From contig JAJEKV010000100.1 of assembly GCA_021234155.1 (NCBI GenBank), forward strand, positions 62,001 to 126,000: DNA of 64,000 nt, given 5' to 3'. Under the pieces are notes generated by a model. That model was not told the origin of the DNA. It worked only from the letters and a program-made list of their open reading frames with translations, and made no database searches. This DNA comes from Isoetes taiwanensis (Eukaryota > Streptophyta > Lycopodiopsida > Isoetales > Isoetaceae). This document shows, piece by piece, positions 32,285-43,436 of this stretch. A program made the position numbers and the translations under genes. Positions within the stretch are counted from its first letter, which is position 1. Every line of letters starts with the position of its first letter.

Positions 32285-34682
32285 GTGTATTTCAGATCTG
32301 CGCAACTCGTATTCATCAGCTATAGCCTTGCTTGGCTCAACAACTACGAGCTCCCAATCATCTACATATTCCTTGTTCAGGCACTTCTCCCATTGTGAAT
32401 CAAGGCAATATGCACAGAAACAAGATAAACGCCTTATATGCAATTGCGTAGGAGATGCTAAGTTAAATGAATGCACAGAATGAATGTTCCTCGTGTCCTC
32501 CACAGTCTCAGCACCCCATGCATTCTTTCTATCCACATTTAGCACTTCCCAATATGACCTTCTTACTGGTTTCTTGTTCACACTTGAAGATGGAGCAACA
32601 GCTGTGAAATTCTCCCTGGCTATATTCACAATATCAGCAACACATTCTACTTTTATAGACTGTGATCTCTTCATCATCTCCCTTAGCCACCGTTTCAACT
32701 CTGCAGCCTTCCCATCATGCTCCCCTTTGCCGTGATTGGAGCCGAAAAAATTCCACATCATTTCAATGAGTGTCTCATGCGAATACCTTCCTACAAAATA
32801 GAATGGCCGGGCAGCTTTGAATTGGGATGCAGCTCCATCTGAAAATACCCAATGCTTTTTTGGATGTATGCCCTGTTCTTTCATGAATTTGTGATGCATC
32901 ATAAATGCATGCTGGACGAATAGTGTGTCATGTTTTGTATCATCAGATATATAGTAATGAGTGTCCTTGATGACGTCATCTGATGAAGGCTCCAAATAGT
33001 ATGTGATTTGTACAAGAATGGTGACCTGTTTGCTTGTCCAGTACGCAGATTGAACTTGATCCTGCATCTGAATTGTGAAGTTCACTGCAAAGTCTACTAC
33101 AGATACAATAACCCCAAAAGGGAGGTTGTCTAACATATTCCTAAACTACATCGCTTGCCATTTGTGCCTAAAGCTGTGCACTGAAAACTTTGCCAATCTG
33201 TCAATCAATGTGTGCATAAGATCTTTTGGTTTTGTTTTCCTCCACAGACGCTGGAGTACGTTTTTGGGTTTCCCCCACTTATCCTTACCTCCTTCCTCAT
33301 AATCCCAGTACTCCCAACTCACAAATCCTTCTTCGGACAACTCTAGAGGACACAAAGGTAGCCGAGACACACCACACTGCTCACAATCTCCATAAATGCA
33401 ATTTTTCTTGTGGAATTCTTGATTTTCTTCTTTAGGACTTTGCGGGTGCTGCTCTTTGAATTTAATGAACATCTCTGACTGCAAAACATAATCAAGAAAT
33501 ATGTGAGTAACATGTCAAATAACAAGTACACATGAACATGTAACTCTACTCTAACTGCAACTATAAACTGCCACTGTAACCCACTATGACAACAGAAACA
33601 CAAACTACAAACATACAACCTACAACTAATGGTCATAACTGCAACACCAACTGTAACTGCAACAAACATAATCACAAACTGCAACCACTGACATAACTCG
33701 AACACTTGCTGAAACACTAACTGTAGTCTAACTATTTAACATGCTCTCTGCAACACAAACTGAAACTATGTAATGGAGCTCAAACACTAACTGCAACACC
33801 AACTGCAGACTAACAATCTAAGTTGAATCTCAGCCACCAACTGTAGCAGCTCGAAATGTTTAAGTTGCATATTAAGAACTGTACTTCAAACCTTAGCTGC
33901 AACACCAACTACATCTATATAAGCTGCAACAACAACTATATCTACAAATGATGCACATATCACCAAAAAAATCAACAAAAGATAATTTGCACCTGAATAT
34001 CCTCCAGATAATGTGTAGCATGTTCCTCCTTCACATTTCTTTCCAGTCTTCTGAACTTCACATCCTTTGCATTAGGGGAAACTCTTGTATTTGTGTCCCA
34101 AAAACTTTGAACCAGCTCAATGACATATTTGTCAATTGAATCAAACCTCTGTGACCTTACCCATCCTTCCTTATTAAACTCCACTTCTTTACGTTTTTCC
34201 TTGGCTGCTGCAATACATCTAGGATGGACTCCCAAAACTTTTTCCAAACTTCTCTTGCTAATACCTTGATTTAAACTCTCCTTCCCAATAGACTTGGCAA
34301 GTACACCTCTTCTTGCAGCCATAGAATCTAAACTACTAGATCCTTTTATAGTCTGAATAGATTCTCGAATGTTCTCAGCAGTGACATCCTTCATTTCTTT
34401 GTGCTTCAAGAAATCATTTAGCACTTCCCTTTTCTCTTCCAAATCCATTTGACAAACTTGCCTTTTGAATGAGAACACTAGATTAGACACAATCTTTTGT
34501 TTACTCACTTGATTGGCAGAAGCTTTGGACTCCTGCATCAAAGCATTCTTCTCTTCTTTTTTTCTCTTTCTTTGTTTCCTCTTCTTTAGAGTCTCCTGCT
34601 CTCTTGTCCTCTTCCTCTTTCCCATAAAGTTTCTTTGCTCCACTTCTTCCATCTTGATTGCTCGCAAACGCCACCTTCGCAC
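32270..34682 (-). CDS. DDE-like transposase gene, right arm (best-preserved copy)
   Basis: Three open blocks: 34682-33972 (236 aa, basic coiled-coil N terminus, possible nuclear and DNA-binding part), 33484-33146 and 33136-32270 (288 aa). The middle block has a Cys cluster, CIYGDCEQCG with a further Cys (C-x4-C-x2-C-x6-C), likely zinc-binding. The last block has DFAVNF, YWTSKQVTILV, FSDGAASQFKAA and FFGSNHGKGEHDGKAAELKR. The FSDG Asp and acidic residues around HGKGEHDG fit a DDE nuclease core and recall uncharacterised transposases of animals and plants; I cannot name the superfamily. A single in-frame stop at about 33144 separates the last two blocks, so it is probably inactive. Confidence 0.65.
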
Positions 34683-35801
34683 CTATAATAGTCCCTGCTT
34701 ACAAAATTAACGAGACGTAAGAAAGTATCATATAGAAAAGGAATTACATATCGTAATACTTTAAGTCTTCAATATGCCAAAAAAAAAAAAAAAATCAGAA
34801 TGCACCACATTTTTCCAAGATAACATGTATTTAGAAGCCATGCTAAAGCATTTGCGGCATAAGCTTGCATAAAATTCAGCCCTTATTCTTTCCTATAGAT
34901 GCATCACTACACCTATAGCTAGCATAAAATTCTGCCATCAGTTCTCCTGTAAGAGCTTCATGCACCACCTTTTATTAACAAACCTGTATTTACAAAAGTC
35001 AGGGGGAAACATTGCACTAATCCTGGCCACCAAATTGCTGCTATAAACAAAATAACATACTAAAATTTATAATGCTTCTAGAACAAACAAGTTTATACCA
35101 TTCTTGAATCAGTACAAGATATAACAGAATGATCACTAATTGTGGCTCTTGAATGCATGTCGGATATATGATGATTACAAGAAGGAAATCAAATCTACAT
35201 GCAAATCAAACACAAAACAAAGAGAGCACTACAATCAATTTTAATTGCTAGAATGAGAATAATCTTGGATTAAAAGCAAACTTTGAATGGCAACATACCC
35301 AAATTTTAGTCTTCAAACGAAATTTCAAGAGGCCTTACAATCTTGAAATTCGAATTTGATCTTCTGCAAATAATAAGAGACCCGAAAAAATTTAAGGAAA
35401 CCAAAGGTACATGCAAATAAAAAACAAAGCAAAGTCATGTCTATTGAAATCAAATTACAATGAAAGAAATCTTGGATTCAAAGCAAAGCAACAGACTCGA
35501 AATTTTGTCTTCGAAAGAAAGTATGCAAAAAGGCTCTACATTCTAAGGCCAAATTTGATCTTCTGTTAGACCCAAATCTGAGAAGAAAGTCCATACATTC
35601 TTCTTGATCAGTGATCAGTGATCGTGCACCGAAAATTCTCCCCCAAATTTTGAATTCTCTTGGGCGGGGTGGTGGTTGAAGCAAGACACGAAAATAGGTA
35701 AATGTCTAACTACCTTTCGAACTAATTTTCAAACTAATTAGGGGGGACAGGGGGACAACTAAAATAAGACACTATAGTGTGCTTTAACCCTGTATGCTTG
35801 C

Positions 35802-36233
35802 ATGTGCTTGGGTTCTGAGGCAAGGACATTAATGGCCTTGATTGGACCTTTACAACCTTTTCTATATAGTGCCATTTTTCGTCTTCCACTCACTTCCGAC
35901 TTCCAGTTCCTTGTTCTTCCCAGTGAGATCACTCAGTCCTCCAATTTCTTCCAGAGGGACATGACCAAGATCAAGAACACGGCCAGGAAGGCCGAGGAAT
36001 TATCCTCCCCGGAATCCTCCACTTCCAGCAATGCGGGCATGCAAATGACCTTTGTTGCTAAATTTTCATGCAAAGTGAATCGAGTCATTGAGCAAGGAGC
36101 TAAAGTTTCTAAAAGAGTCCAGCAGTGGATTGACCGTGTTTGCCCTCATGAGGAGCGCCTTTTGCAGATGACCATGCAAGCTGATGGACTTTATCTTTTT
36201 GTGGAGCTGCAGATGCCCCCTCATGATCACTAG
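35802..36233 (+). CDS. Unrecognised 143-residue open frame beside the palindrome
   Basis: Starts 9 bp outside the palindrome end. From the internal Met at about 35961 (MTKIKNTARKAEELSSPESS) it reads a Ser-rich linker, then a more ordered segment with VNRVIEQGAKVSKRVQQW and HEERLLQMTMQADGLYLFVE. I do not recognise it. It may be part of the neighbouring minus-strand unit's flanking DNA or an older gene cut by the palindrome insertion. Confidence 0.3.
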   Translation: MCLGSEARTLMALIGPLQPFLYSAIFRLPLTSDFQFLVLPSEITQSSNFFQRDMTKIKNTARKAEELSSPESSTSSNAGMQMTFVAKFSCKVNRVIEQGAKVSKRVQQWIDRVCPHEERLLQMTMQADGLYLFVELQMPPHDH

Positions 36234-36955
36234 ATACTGTCTTTTTACTTACTTATCCAAAGTGACTTAGAGCTTGCTTTTTTGATTTACTTAAGTATCG
36301 GCAACCGAGCTTGATTTTTTTTGTAAAGCATCCACCGATGGTTTTCCTTCTATGTAATATATGAGAAACTTTGTGTAATTTGAGCTTGCTTTTTAACGTA
36401 ACAGACAACCACATGATGGTTTTTCCTTAATATATGATGAAACTTTGTGTAATTTCTTTTGTCGAAGCGTGTAATTTCTTTTGTCCGGATCTATTAATGT
36501 ATTTACTTTGTGAATCATCTTTTACGCAAGTCCTACTTATCTTGTCAAAGGAAATACACAAAACCAAACTAGTTACAACTAATGCACTTCCAAACCAGGC
36601 TTGCGTAGGCAATGTTGAACCGGTTCCCAAACCGAGCTACAACCAAACCGGAAGCAATGTTGCGGTGGTTCCCATTGCTCTGATAAATCGAAGTCTTTCC
36701 ATTGCTTCTGATAATATGTTTATTGACCTCTTTGAAACAACTATTTGCTACTTAATCTTGAAACAAGTATTAAGTAGCACACTATGAATAAGTAACAAGT
36801 ATTTTAGGCTTATTGCACACTATGATTGTGCTCATATCAATGGACAAACAAACACATCTATTTGGTACAAAAAGTGGATACATTATTTCTAAATGCAGTT
36901 CAAAAAGTACATCAATTTAGATTATCAAGATGGCAACAACATGATCTTTGATCAA
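36234..36955. other. AT-rich gap
   Basis: No gene seen. The phrase TTTGTGTAATTTCTTTTGTC is locally duplicated near 36440-36485. Confidence 0.4.
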
Positions 36956-37720
36956 TCACCAACCATAATCAAATTTCATTATCCAAAATGTTAAATGCAA
37001 ACGGCATCGGTACATCAAAGAGTACTTAAATTTTTTCAGGATATCCATTGCTTGCTTAGAATCTTTATCCAACAGATTGGATAGTTTCTTCTCAAGCACG
37101 TAGTCTTTCAGATTCTCAACTTCCAATAGCCCCGCAAGGAAAGTTTTCAAATGTTCGAAGTGAAAATTACCTTCACGGCGAGATGGTTGATAACCGTTTG
37201 GGGTCACCTTTTGTGCCCGCGACTATTCTTGTAGCAGCGGTATAACATGTCATCAATTAAAAGCGTGTGTTGTGTTCAGCCCATGTTCCCTTGTATCTAG
37301 AGTTGTGGTAGACCTTGTTGAGATCTTTCGCAGAATAGGCTTTTGCTCACTTTAAATGATGTGTTTGTGCACACATCGAGTACCAAGTAAATAGCAACTT
37401 GTCTCTAAGACTCTTTGGAAAGGTATGCTTGAGATTAAATTTGCAGCCACACTTCGTCAATGTTGTCCGGATAGCAACCCCGAAGTGCTCCACGCACCAT
37501 TCCAAAACTCCAATGCTCTTGGGACTTAAAACCAATATCTTTGTGAGATTGAGATGCTTTGCCCCTCGCACCATCTTGAAGGTCTGGCGGGCAATAGTTC
37601 CCCTTTCTCAAACGAGCTTGCACAAAACTCCTTCAAGATCAAAAATTAAAAGCTTCATAGGCGGTTTAAGCCACTTATTGATTAAGAACATAGAGGGATC
37701 GCTATGTATGTCACCGCCAT
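36956..37720 (-). pseudogene. FCP1-like (HAD superfamily) phosphatase-domain remnant
   Basis: From about 37690 downward the minus strand reads PPMKLLIFDLEGVLCKLV, corresponding to HAD motif I with the second Asp replaced by Glu. It continues VLEWCVEHFGVAIRTTL (the helix after the CTD-phosphatase core), LRDKLLFTW, and LIDDMLYRCYKNS, which matches the DD of HAD motif III. The final block is NFHFEHLKTFLAGLLEVENLKDYV. There is a stop after KLV and a frameshift near 37208. Intact relatives in seed-free plants act as FCP1-homology-domain proteins; a role in the nearby element is not shown. Confidence 0.65.
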
Positions 37721-37882
37721 ACGTTTACTATTCTTTATAGTAGCCACCTGCTCTCTTGTACTTCCTGTAGAATTTAAATGTTAAAAACACGTACTAAGTG
37801 GAAGTTAAGAGATGGAATTGCTAAGTTACCAGGTGAATATGACTCCTCTGATCTCAAGGATTGACTTATTTGTTTGGGCCGT

Positions 37883-40445
37883 CTATACTGCTCCTTCAAC
37901 GCACAATTCTTTTTCACAGTGGTACTCAACATTCTTCTTCTCAAATTGGCTTAAGGCCCGGTTAGTCCCTCTTTTCTCCTTACATGGACTGTGATCAACT
38001 TTGCTTTTCATACTAGGTGATGATGCAGTATCACTTAGTTCTTGTCCATGATATGGCCTCTCCGGCACATGTTCTTTATCTGCAAACACTTTAAATATTG
38101 TAAGGACTAAGAATTCACTTATTGACCTTTCCATTTTTCTATAAGCTACCCGGTGGAAGTGACATTGTGGCCAAATCTTACGTCTCTTCAAGATAAATGT
38201 CATTCTCAACTTCAAAACATGCTTCACTCTTAATATCGGCTAAAACTTCTTTAACCACGACATGCGGATCAAGACTGCAGTAACAATTTCATAACACGCA
38301 CTCTATTGTCATAACACGCATGTCATTTTAAACATGCATATAACCTCAACTCATACAAAGAGTACATTACCTTCTTTGACATTATTTTCATTAATGACTA
38401 ACGCCCGTTTTTTGTGTTCTTCTTCAGCGATCAAAGGCTCTCAAGCGTCTTAGCGGAACTTGTTTTCCTTGGCAGAGGACATGGATGTTGGAGTAAAGGC
38501 GACCATTGCAAATCCTCCATTCCTTTTACGCTCCACATGCATAAACATTCCTCAATATAAGGTATGATCATTTCAAACTTATCATAAATGTACAACCAAC
38601 CATCACAAGACTCTATCATTGTGTTCATTTGCACTCTTTTTCGTCCGTTCAGACCAAGTAGAGATATCCATGTCATTGATATCTTGTGCTCACAATGGAT
38701 CTCGCAGCATTCTTCCGATACACTACACACAGAGACATACATGGTTAAATAGTTAAAAGAAAATGAGGCAAAAGAGTGATAATGTTCAACTACCTAAAAT
38801 GCACAAGACAACAAGGGAGATGATACGCATGCATGCATTCTGCAACAATGGTAGGTAGAAGCATGCCATTTGTTTTCAATGATCTGTGACAAAATGGGCA
38901 CGCTTCGTTCAATTGAATACTATCCTTCGTATTACTCATAACTATTGCTCCCTGTGGCAGCGGAGGATCCAAATCAAATGACTGACTCACATTTTGTCTA
39001 GCAAGTAACATTCTTTCAAGATTTCATCTTTTTCAGCTCATCCAATGTGCCATCCCTAGAAATTTCTGAAAGTAACAGGTCGTTACTTGCATCCTTTATG
39101 ACAGGTGTAATCTCAGCAAGTTCTTTTTTTTACGTAGGTCAATGGCGGACCTCAATGCCAACCCTTGCTATAGTGGGTAAGGTTGCAATTAATGCTTCAT
39201 ATATCGCCAATGTCACCCTCCAAGTGTGCTTGTTTCTTGCCAAGGCCTTTGATTTTGTCGGTTAAGTCATTGCTTTTGTCATTCATTGCCCGGCTTTCCA
39301 ATGCCAATCTGCTAATCTTATCTTCTATCCCTGAAATCCATTTTTTCAACCCTGTTGACATTGCTGTAACATGCATCTGATTAGACAAAATTGTATATAC
39401 AAACTGCAACAACACATGAGCATTGTTTGAGTTCAAACTGCAACTAATAGCTAACTAAAACTAAAAACAAACTGAAACTACCACCAACTGCAACTACTAC
39501 CAACAAAAACATTCGAATCGTGAACTACATTCAGAATCGCCATTCGAACTATAACTCCCAGATAGTTGCAACTTTCAAACCGGAAACGGTGACTACACCA
39601 AGAATCGACATTCGAATCAGTAACTCAAAGTAGTTTCAACTCGAACTGCAACTGCCAAAGTTGCAAATTGAACACCAATCTAGAACTCCACCAGTTCTAA
39701 GCGCCCATTGCAACTATTGCGCATATAAACAACTTCTAACACTAACTAAAAATAAGACTGCACTAACTAAAACTAACACTGCCACTCAAATGTCAAATGT
39801 AACTAACATGAACACGAGCTCAGAATAAACAACAGAAATTTAAACATATGCAAACGACACAAACACAAACTATGAACTATGGCAAACTGCCAACTTATCT
39901 ATTCACTCATCAAACAAGAAAGATACATCTAAATTACCTCGTGGATTGTTGCTGGAAGTTGCTCTCTACTTAGTGTTAGATGTTACATAGGAGCTGGGTG
40001 CTCTTGGAGACGATATGACTTTAGGTACGTCATTCTCCTCCTCTTCATCAATTGTAACGACATCTTCAGCACTATGACTCATTCTTTTAGTTCTTGAGGC
40101 TGAAGATGCATGCTCATAAAAGCTAATCCAATCTACCGTCTGCCCATTGCAATGTAACACAAAAGCCATCGCTAAAGCACCTGGAACCTGCCCGCCTAAA
40201 ACTTTATCTCTGTTGAATATTTTCTTGTATAGATCCACGAACTCCTTTTTTCTTTTCTCTTGTAGAAGCTTGTATCGGTAACAAGCTCTACCCTTCACTT
40301 TCTCACCCCACATCTTCCGCATCTCAATGGCATCGACCTTCTTCTCAGATTTATACAAATCCTTATAGGTGATCCCTCTCTCTTTGTCGGTCACGTTCTG
40401 CTTATCTTCTTCCATGAACCTAAAAATAAAAAACGAAAAGCACAA
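37883..40445 (-). pseudogene. Exon-like frames of a minus-strand transposon unit
   Basis: Four protein-like blocks occur in order on the minus strand. 40445-39966 (159 aa) is Lys/Glu-rich and contains CNGQTVDWISFYEHA and an acidic tail. 39436-39197 is a coiled coil (ISRLALESRAMNDKSNDL). 39011-38790 has a possible zinc finger (ACPFCHRSLKTNG then ECMHAYHLPCC). 38742-38431 includes CCEIHCEHK and DGWLYIYDKFEMIIPYIEE. Blocks are separated by AT-rich intron-like DNA. They may form one multi-exon gene with the FCP1-like part downstream, but I could not join them. The family is not recognised. Confidence 0.4.
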
Positions 40446-41433
40446 TTACAAACCACAAACTGACTATAATAATAAAGCAGAAAGACTTCTTTGGGAAAAT
40501 GAGTGTTCTAAACTCTTTTATGTCGCATCATTACTGTTTCTTTGATATGTAGCAACTCATTGACTAATATTAGGGCCACAATTTGCTGCCAAAAATGATA
40601 CAAATGTAAGCTTTGCAGGCATACAAATGTGCAAAACTTCCTGCAAATGTGCACTTACCTGTTAGCTTCAATAAAAAGCAAAGCCTGCTAAAGCAAATAA
40701 CAAGAAACACACAGCCATTTACATATACATGCGTTGAGACTTTAATAATGTTGTAATCAACGATGCTTTCTTTAATAAGAATTCTGTAAAAAAACAAATT
40801 TATTCTAAATGGCAGCCACTTCTTTCATATTGCATGTTTAAATGCAGAATTGAAACAAAGGCTTAAATTTGGTATGCTCAACCTTTGAAAAGTTTCAATA
40901 TGAAATTCTTGGCCACAGTTAGATGGCTTTGCTGCTCATATCTAAAATTTATCTTATCTGGGAACCAAAAAATTCTCTCAGGTCTTCACAAATCCGACTC
41001 CAAAGAGTGGATTTAAAAGGTTCCACCAAAGCTAGAATAAAGGGATGAAGCAAATCGAATGCCAAGGCTAAAGAAAAAATTGTAATAGTCTATGTTGCAT
41101 AACCAATCTTACTCAATAACTTCGAATCTTCAAATGGTAGCTTCCCTGTCACCCTGTCAATACATGCAGTGCAAATTCGTCCTTGAAAAATTCGAAATCC
41201 TGTTGTAACTGTTTAATTGATGCCACAATTGCAAGCCCCCAAATCGTGTTCTTGATGGAGGCGTCTGTGTGTGAACATCTGGTTCTGGAGATGCGGTGGC
41301 TAAGCTCTCGGGTGCTTGAAACGAGTTCCCCCCAAAATTTTGTCATTCTCACCATTCGAGTTCTTGGAGCTATTTTTGGACTAAAATTCCCACTATTTTG
41401 GATCTATTATTTGATGTTGCAAAACTAACATAT

Positions 41434-41458
41434 TGAGACACTATACCATGCTTTAACC
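41434..41458 (-). repeat. Transposon terminus related to the palindrome ends
   Basis: GACACTATACCATGCTTTAACCC matches the right palindrome end GACACTATAGTGTGCTTTAACCC (about 35770-35792) in the same orientation. Inside it, CCCCCAAAATTTT near 41330 also parallels CCCCCAAATTTTG near 35641. It probably marks the 5' end of the minus-strand unit at 36.9-41.46 kb. Confidence 0.6.
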
Positions 41459-41460
41459 CA

Positions 41461-43436
41461 CAATTTTGCACTCAACATGCGCCACATAATATTAATAACA
41501 AGCAATTTACATTTCAATGGACAGCAAAAACTGTGTAGCAACTTAGCAAGCTTTCTAGTTCCGAAAAAAATCGTGCACTCAATATGCTCTGCACTATGTG
41601 ATTTTTCAATGCCAGTTCAGTTTGTCCTACCAATCTTTGCCCTTTTTGTATTGCCTGCAGGGCAAAGCCTAGGGCTTGAGGGGATAACAAAGGAATATAT
41701 TAAATATGTACCAAATAGAAGGTACAGATTTGGCTAAAAAGCTTAAAAGAGGGTTGAAAATATGGAGGGACTTCCCATGTGAAAGCCTTAAACCGGTGAT
41801 GACCTATTGCCGGCGGTGGCCAGCAGGCCCTGCCACAAACAAAAATGCCGACCTCGGCCATTCCACAACGTCAAGGTAAGCAGAAAGCAGGTTTGGCCAT
41901 AGTCAAGGTAAGCAGGAGTTCTACCGGAGTCAGCTATCAAGGTAAACTTGGAGTTCTACTGGAGTTGCTGGCTATGGCTATGGCTTGGCCATGTCATTTA
42001 GCATTTCAGTATACCGGAATCACCTGCTGCTTCAAATTCTGGGGTGTCAGCAGTGCCTCCGCACTTCACACGTCGGCATTGCTTCCACCCCAGAATTTAA
42101 AGCAACAGGTGATTCTTGCAACGTGAAAAAAGAGTAACAATTGATTCTACTGGGTAAAAAAGCTGGAATGTAGGATGAAATCGATGGAATGGAGTGTGAA
42201 ATCGCTGGAACTGCGGGTAAAATCCCTGAATCCGTCGGCGATTTTGAAAACAGCTATATACTCGTGGAAAGAATTTGTGACACATGGCATGTCGTGATTC
42301 GCGAACGCGACAGAATTGTTGGTACATGTTTTTACGTTATGGCTATGGCTTGGAGCCTGCCATGGTTATGGCTTGAAGTTCCACTATTTTCTGCCTTCGG
42401 CCATGTTCCTCGATTGAAGCTTCACGCATAGCTAACTGGTTCTAACAGGTCAGGCAAGAATGCATTACCAATTTTCCATTCGTGATTAGAATGGTTGCAA
42501 CGTGGCAAAATATCATTGGTCAAGAAACAAGAATGCACACCAACTTGCCTTGAAGTTTTTGTATATAGGAATTTCCCTGTACTTGCAATTCCGCCGCCTT
42601 CTTGGTGTAACGTGAAGTTTGGGTATTTTTTTATTTTGACATGGCACTAGCGTGTCTGTCTGATGTGGCGAGATAAAAGACATTCTTGGACCCATTTTGG
42701 TCCCTCTTTCTCTGCGATGTAACTCTGCGACTATGGCATTTTGATGATGCCAAGCCAGAATGATGGCGCTGTCGTGTTAGTCTGTTTTAAGGTCAGATTA
42801 ACTAATGTGCGAGTTTTAGAAATATTTTTGTAATGATTTTTGGAAGATTGACTTAAGTTTTCTTGGTTCCTATCTAGAATGATGGCGATGATTTGAGATT
42901 AGATTTGATCATTTTGGAGTAATTTTTCTGAGACTTCATGCAAGGCCGACACATTTTTCAACTATTCGTGAAATGCCTATGAAAGATTGTGAACTAGTGA
43001 GCTTTTGTAGTAAATCTCGTGTCTGGAAGTTCGAAATGCCTATCTGTGAAGTTATTTTGGTGCAGCTTAGTCCATTTTTGCTAAGACTTCGTCATCTGCA
43101 AGCTTTAGTTGGTCTGTTTCTATTCTATTCTATTCTATGCTCCAAGAGTGTTCAATCATGGATTCTATTGTATCTTTCAAGGTATTTTAAGTTTTTTATT
43201 TGAAAGATGCTTTGCTACCTAAATAACTTGTTAATCTTGTTGTTAAACTTCATTTCAAGTTGTTCTTGGTTGGTCTCAAGGTGGAAAATGACTGCATGTG
43301 ATGGTTACACATTTCTTTTCGCATGTACTAGCTTAAGTAGGGTTAATTTTTTAAGATTAACTACTTAATGGCGTCTTCAAGGTGAATGGAAGACATGCCA
43401 ACATTTGAATTCAGTCTCTAGCAGAATGCACCTGTT
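41461..43436. other. Gap with one strong foldback and no gene
   Basis: Apart from the hairpin at 42017-42115 there are only short frames without recognisable content. GCTATGGCTATGGCTTGG recurs near 41970 and 42340. A TTCTA microsatellite (four copies) lies at about 43119-43138. Confidence 0.45.
42017..42115. repeat. 30-bp foldback (hairpin)
   Basis: Arm 42017-42046 (GAATCACCTGCTGCTTCAAA and on) and arm 42086-42115 are inverted copies with two mismatches in 30 bp, around a 39-nt loop. RNA from here could form a long hairpin; it could also be the remains of a miniature element. Confidence 0.75.

Larger units (their letters stand above)
26836..35793. mobile_element. 9-kb palindromic transposon pair with DDE-like genes
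   Basis: Outer ends are inverted copies: GGGTTAAAGCACACTATAGTGTC from about 26836, and its complement ending at about 35792. Homology continues inward to about 30640 on the left and 32285 on the right, leaving a spacer of about 1.6 kb. Both arms carry the same two-part gene transcribed toward the centre. The arms look more than 90 percent identical by eye. No clear target duplication was found at the outer ends. It could be one foldback element or two copies inserted tail to tail. Confidence 0.8.
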
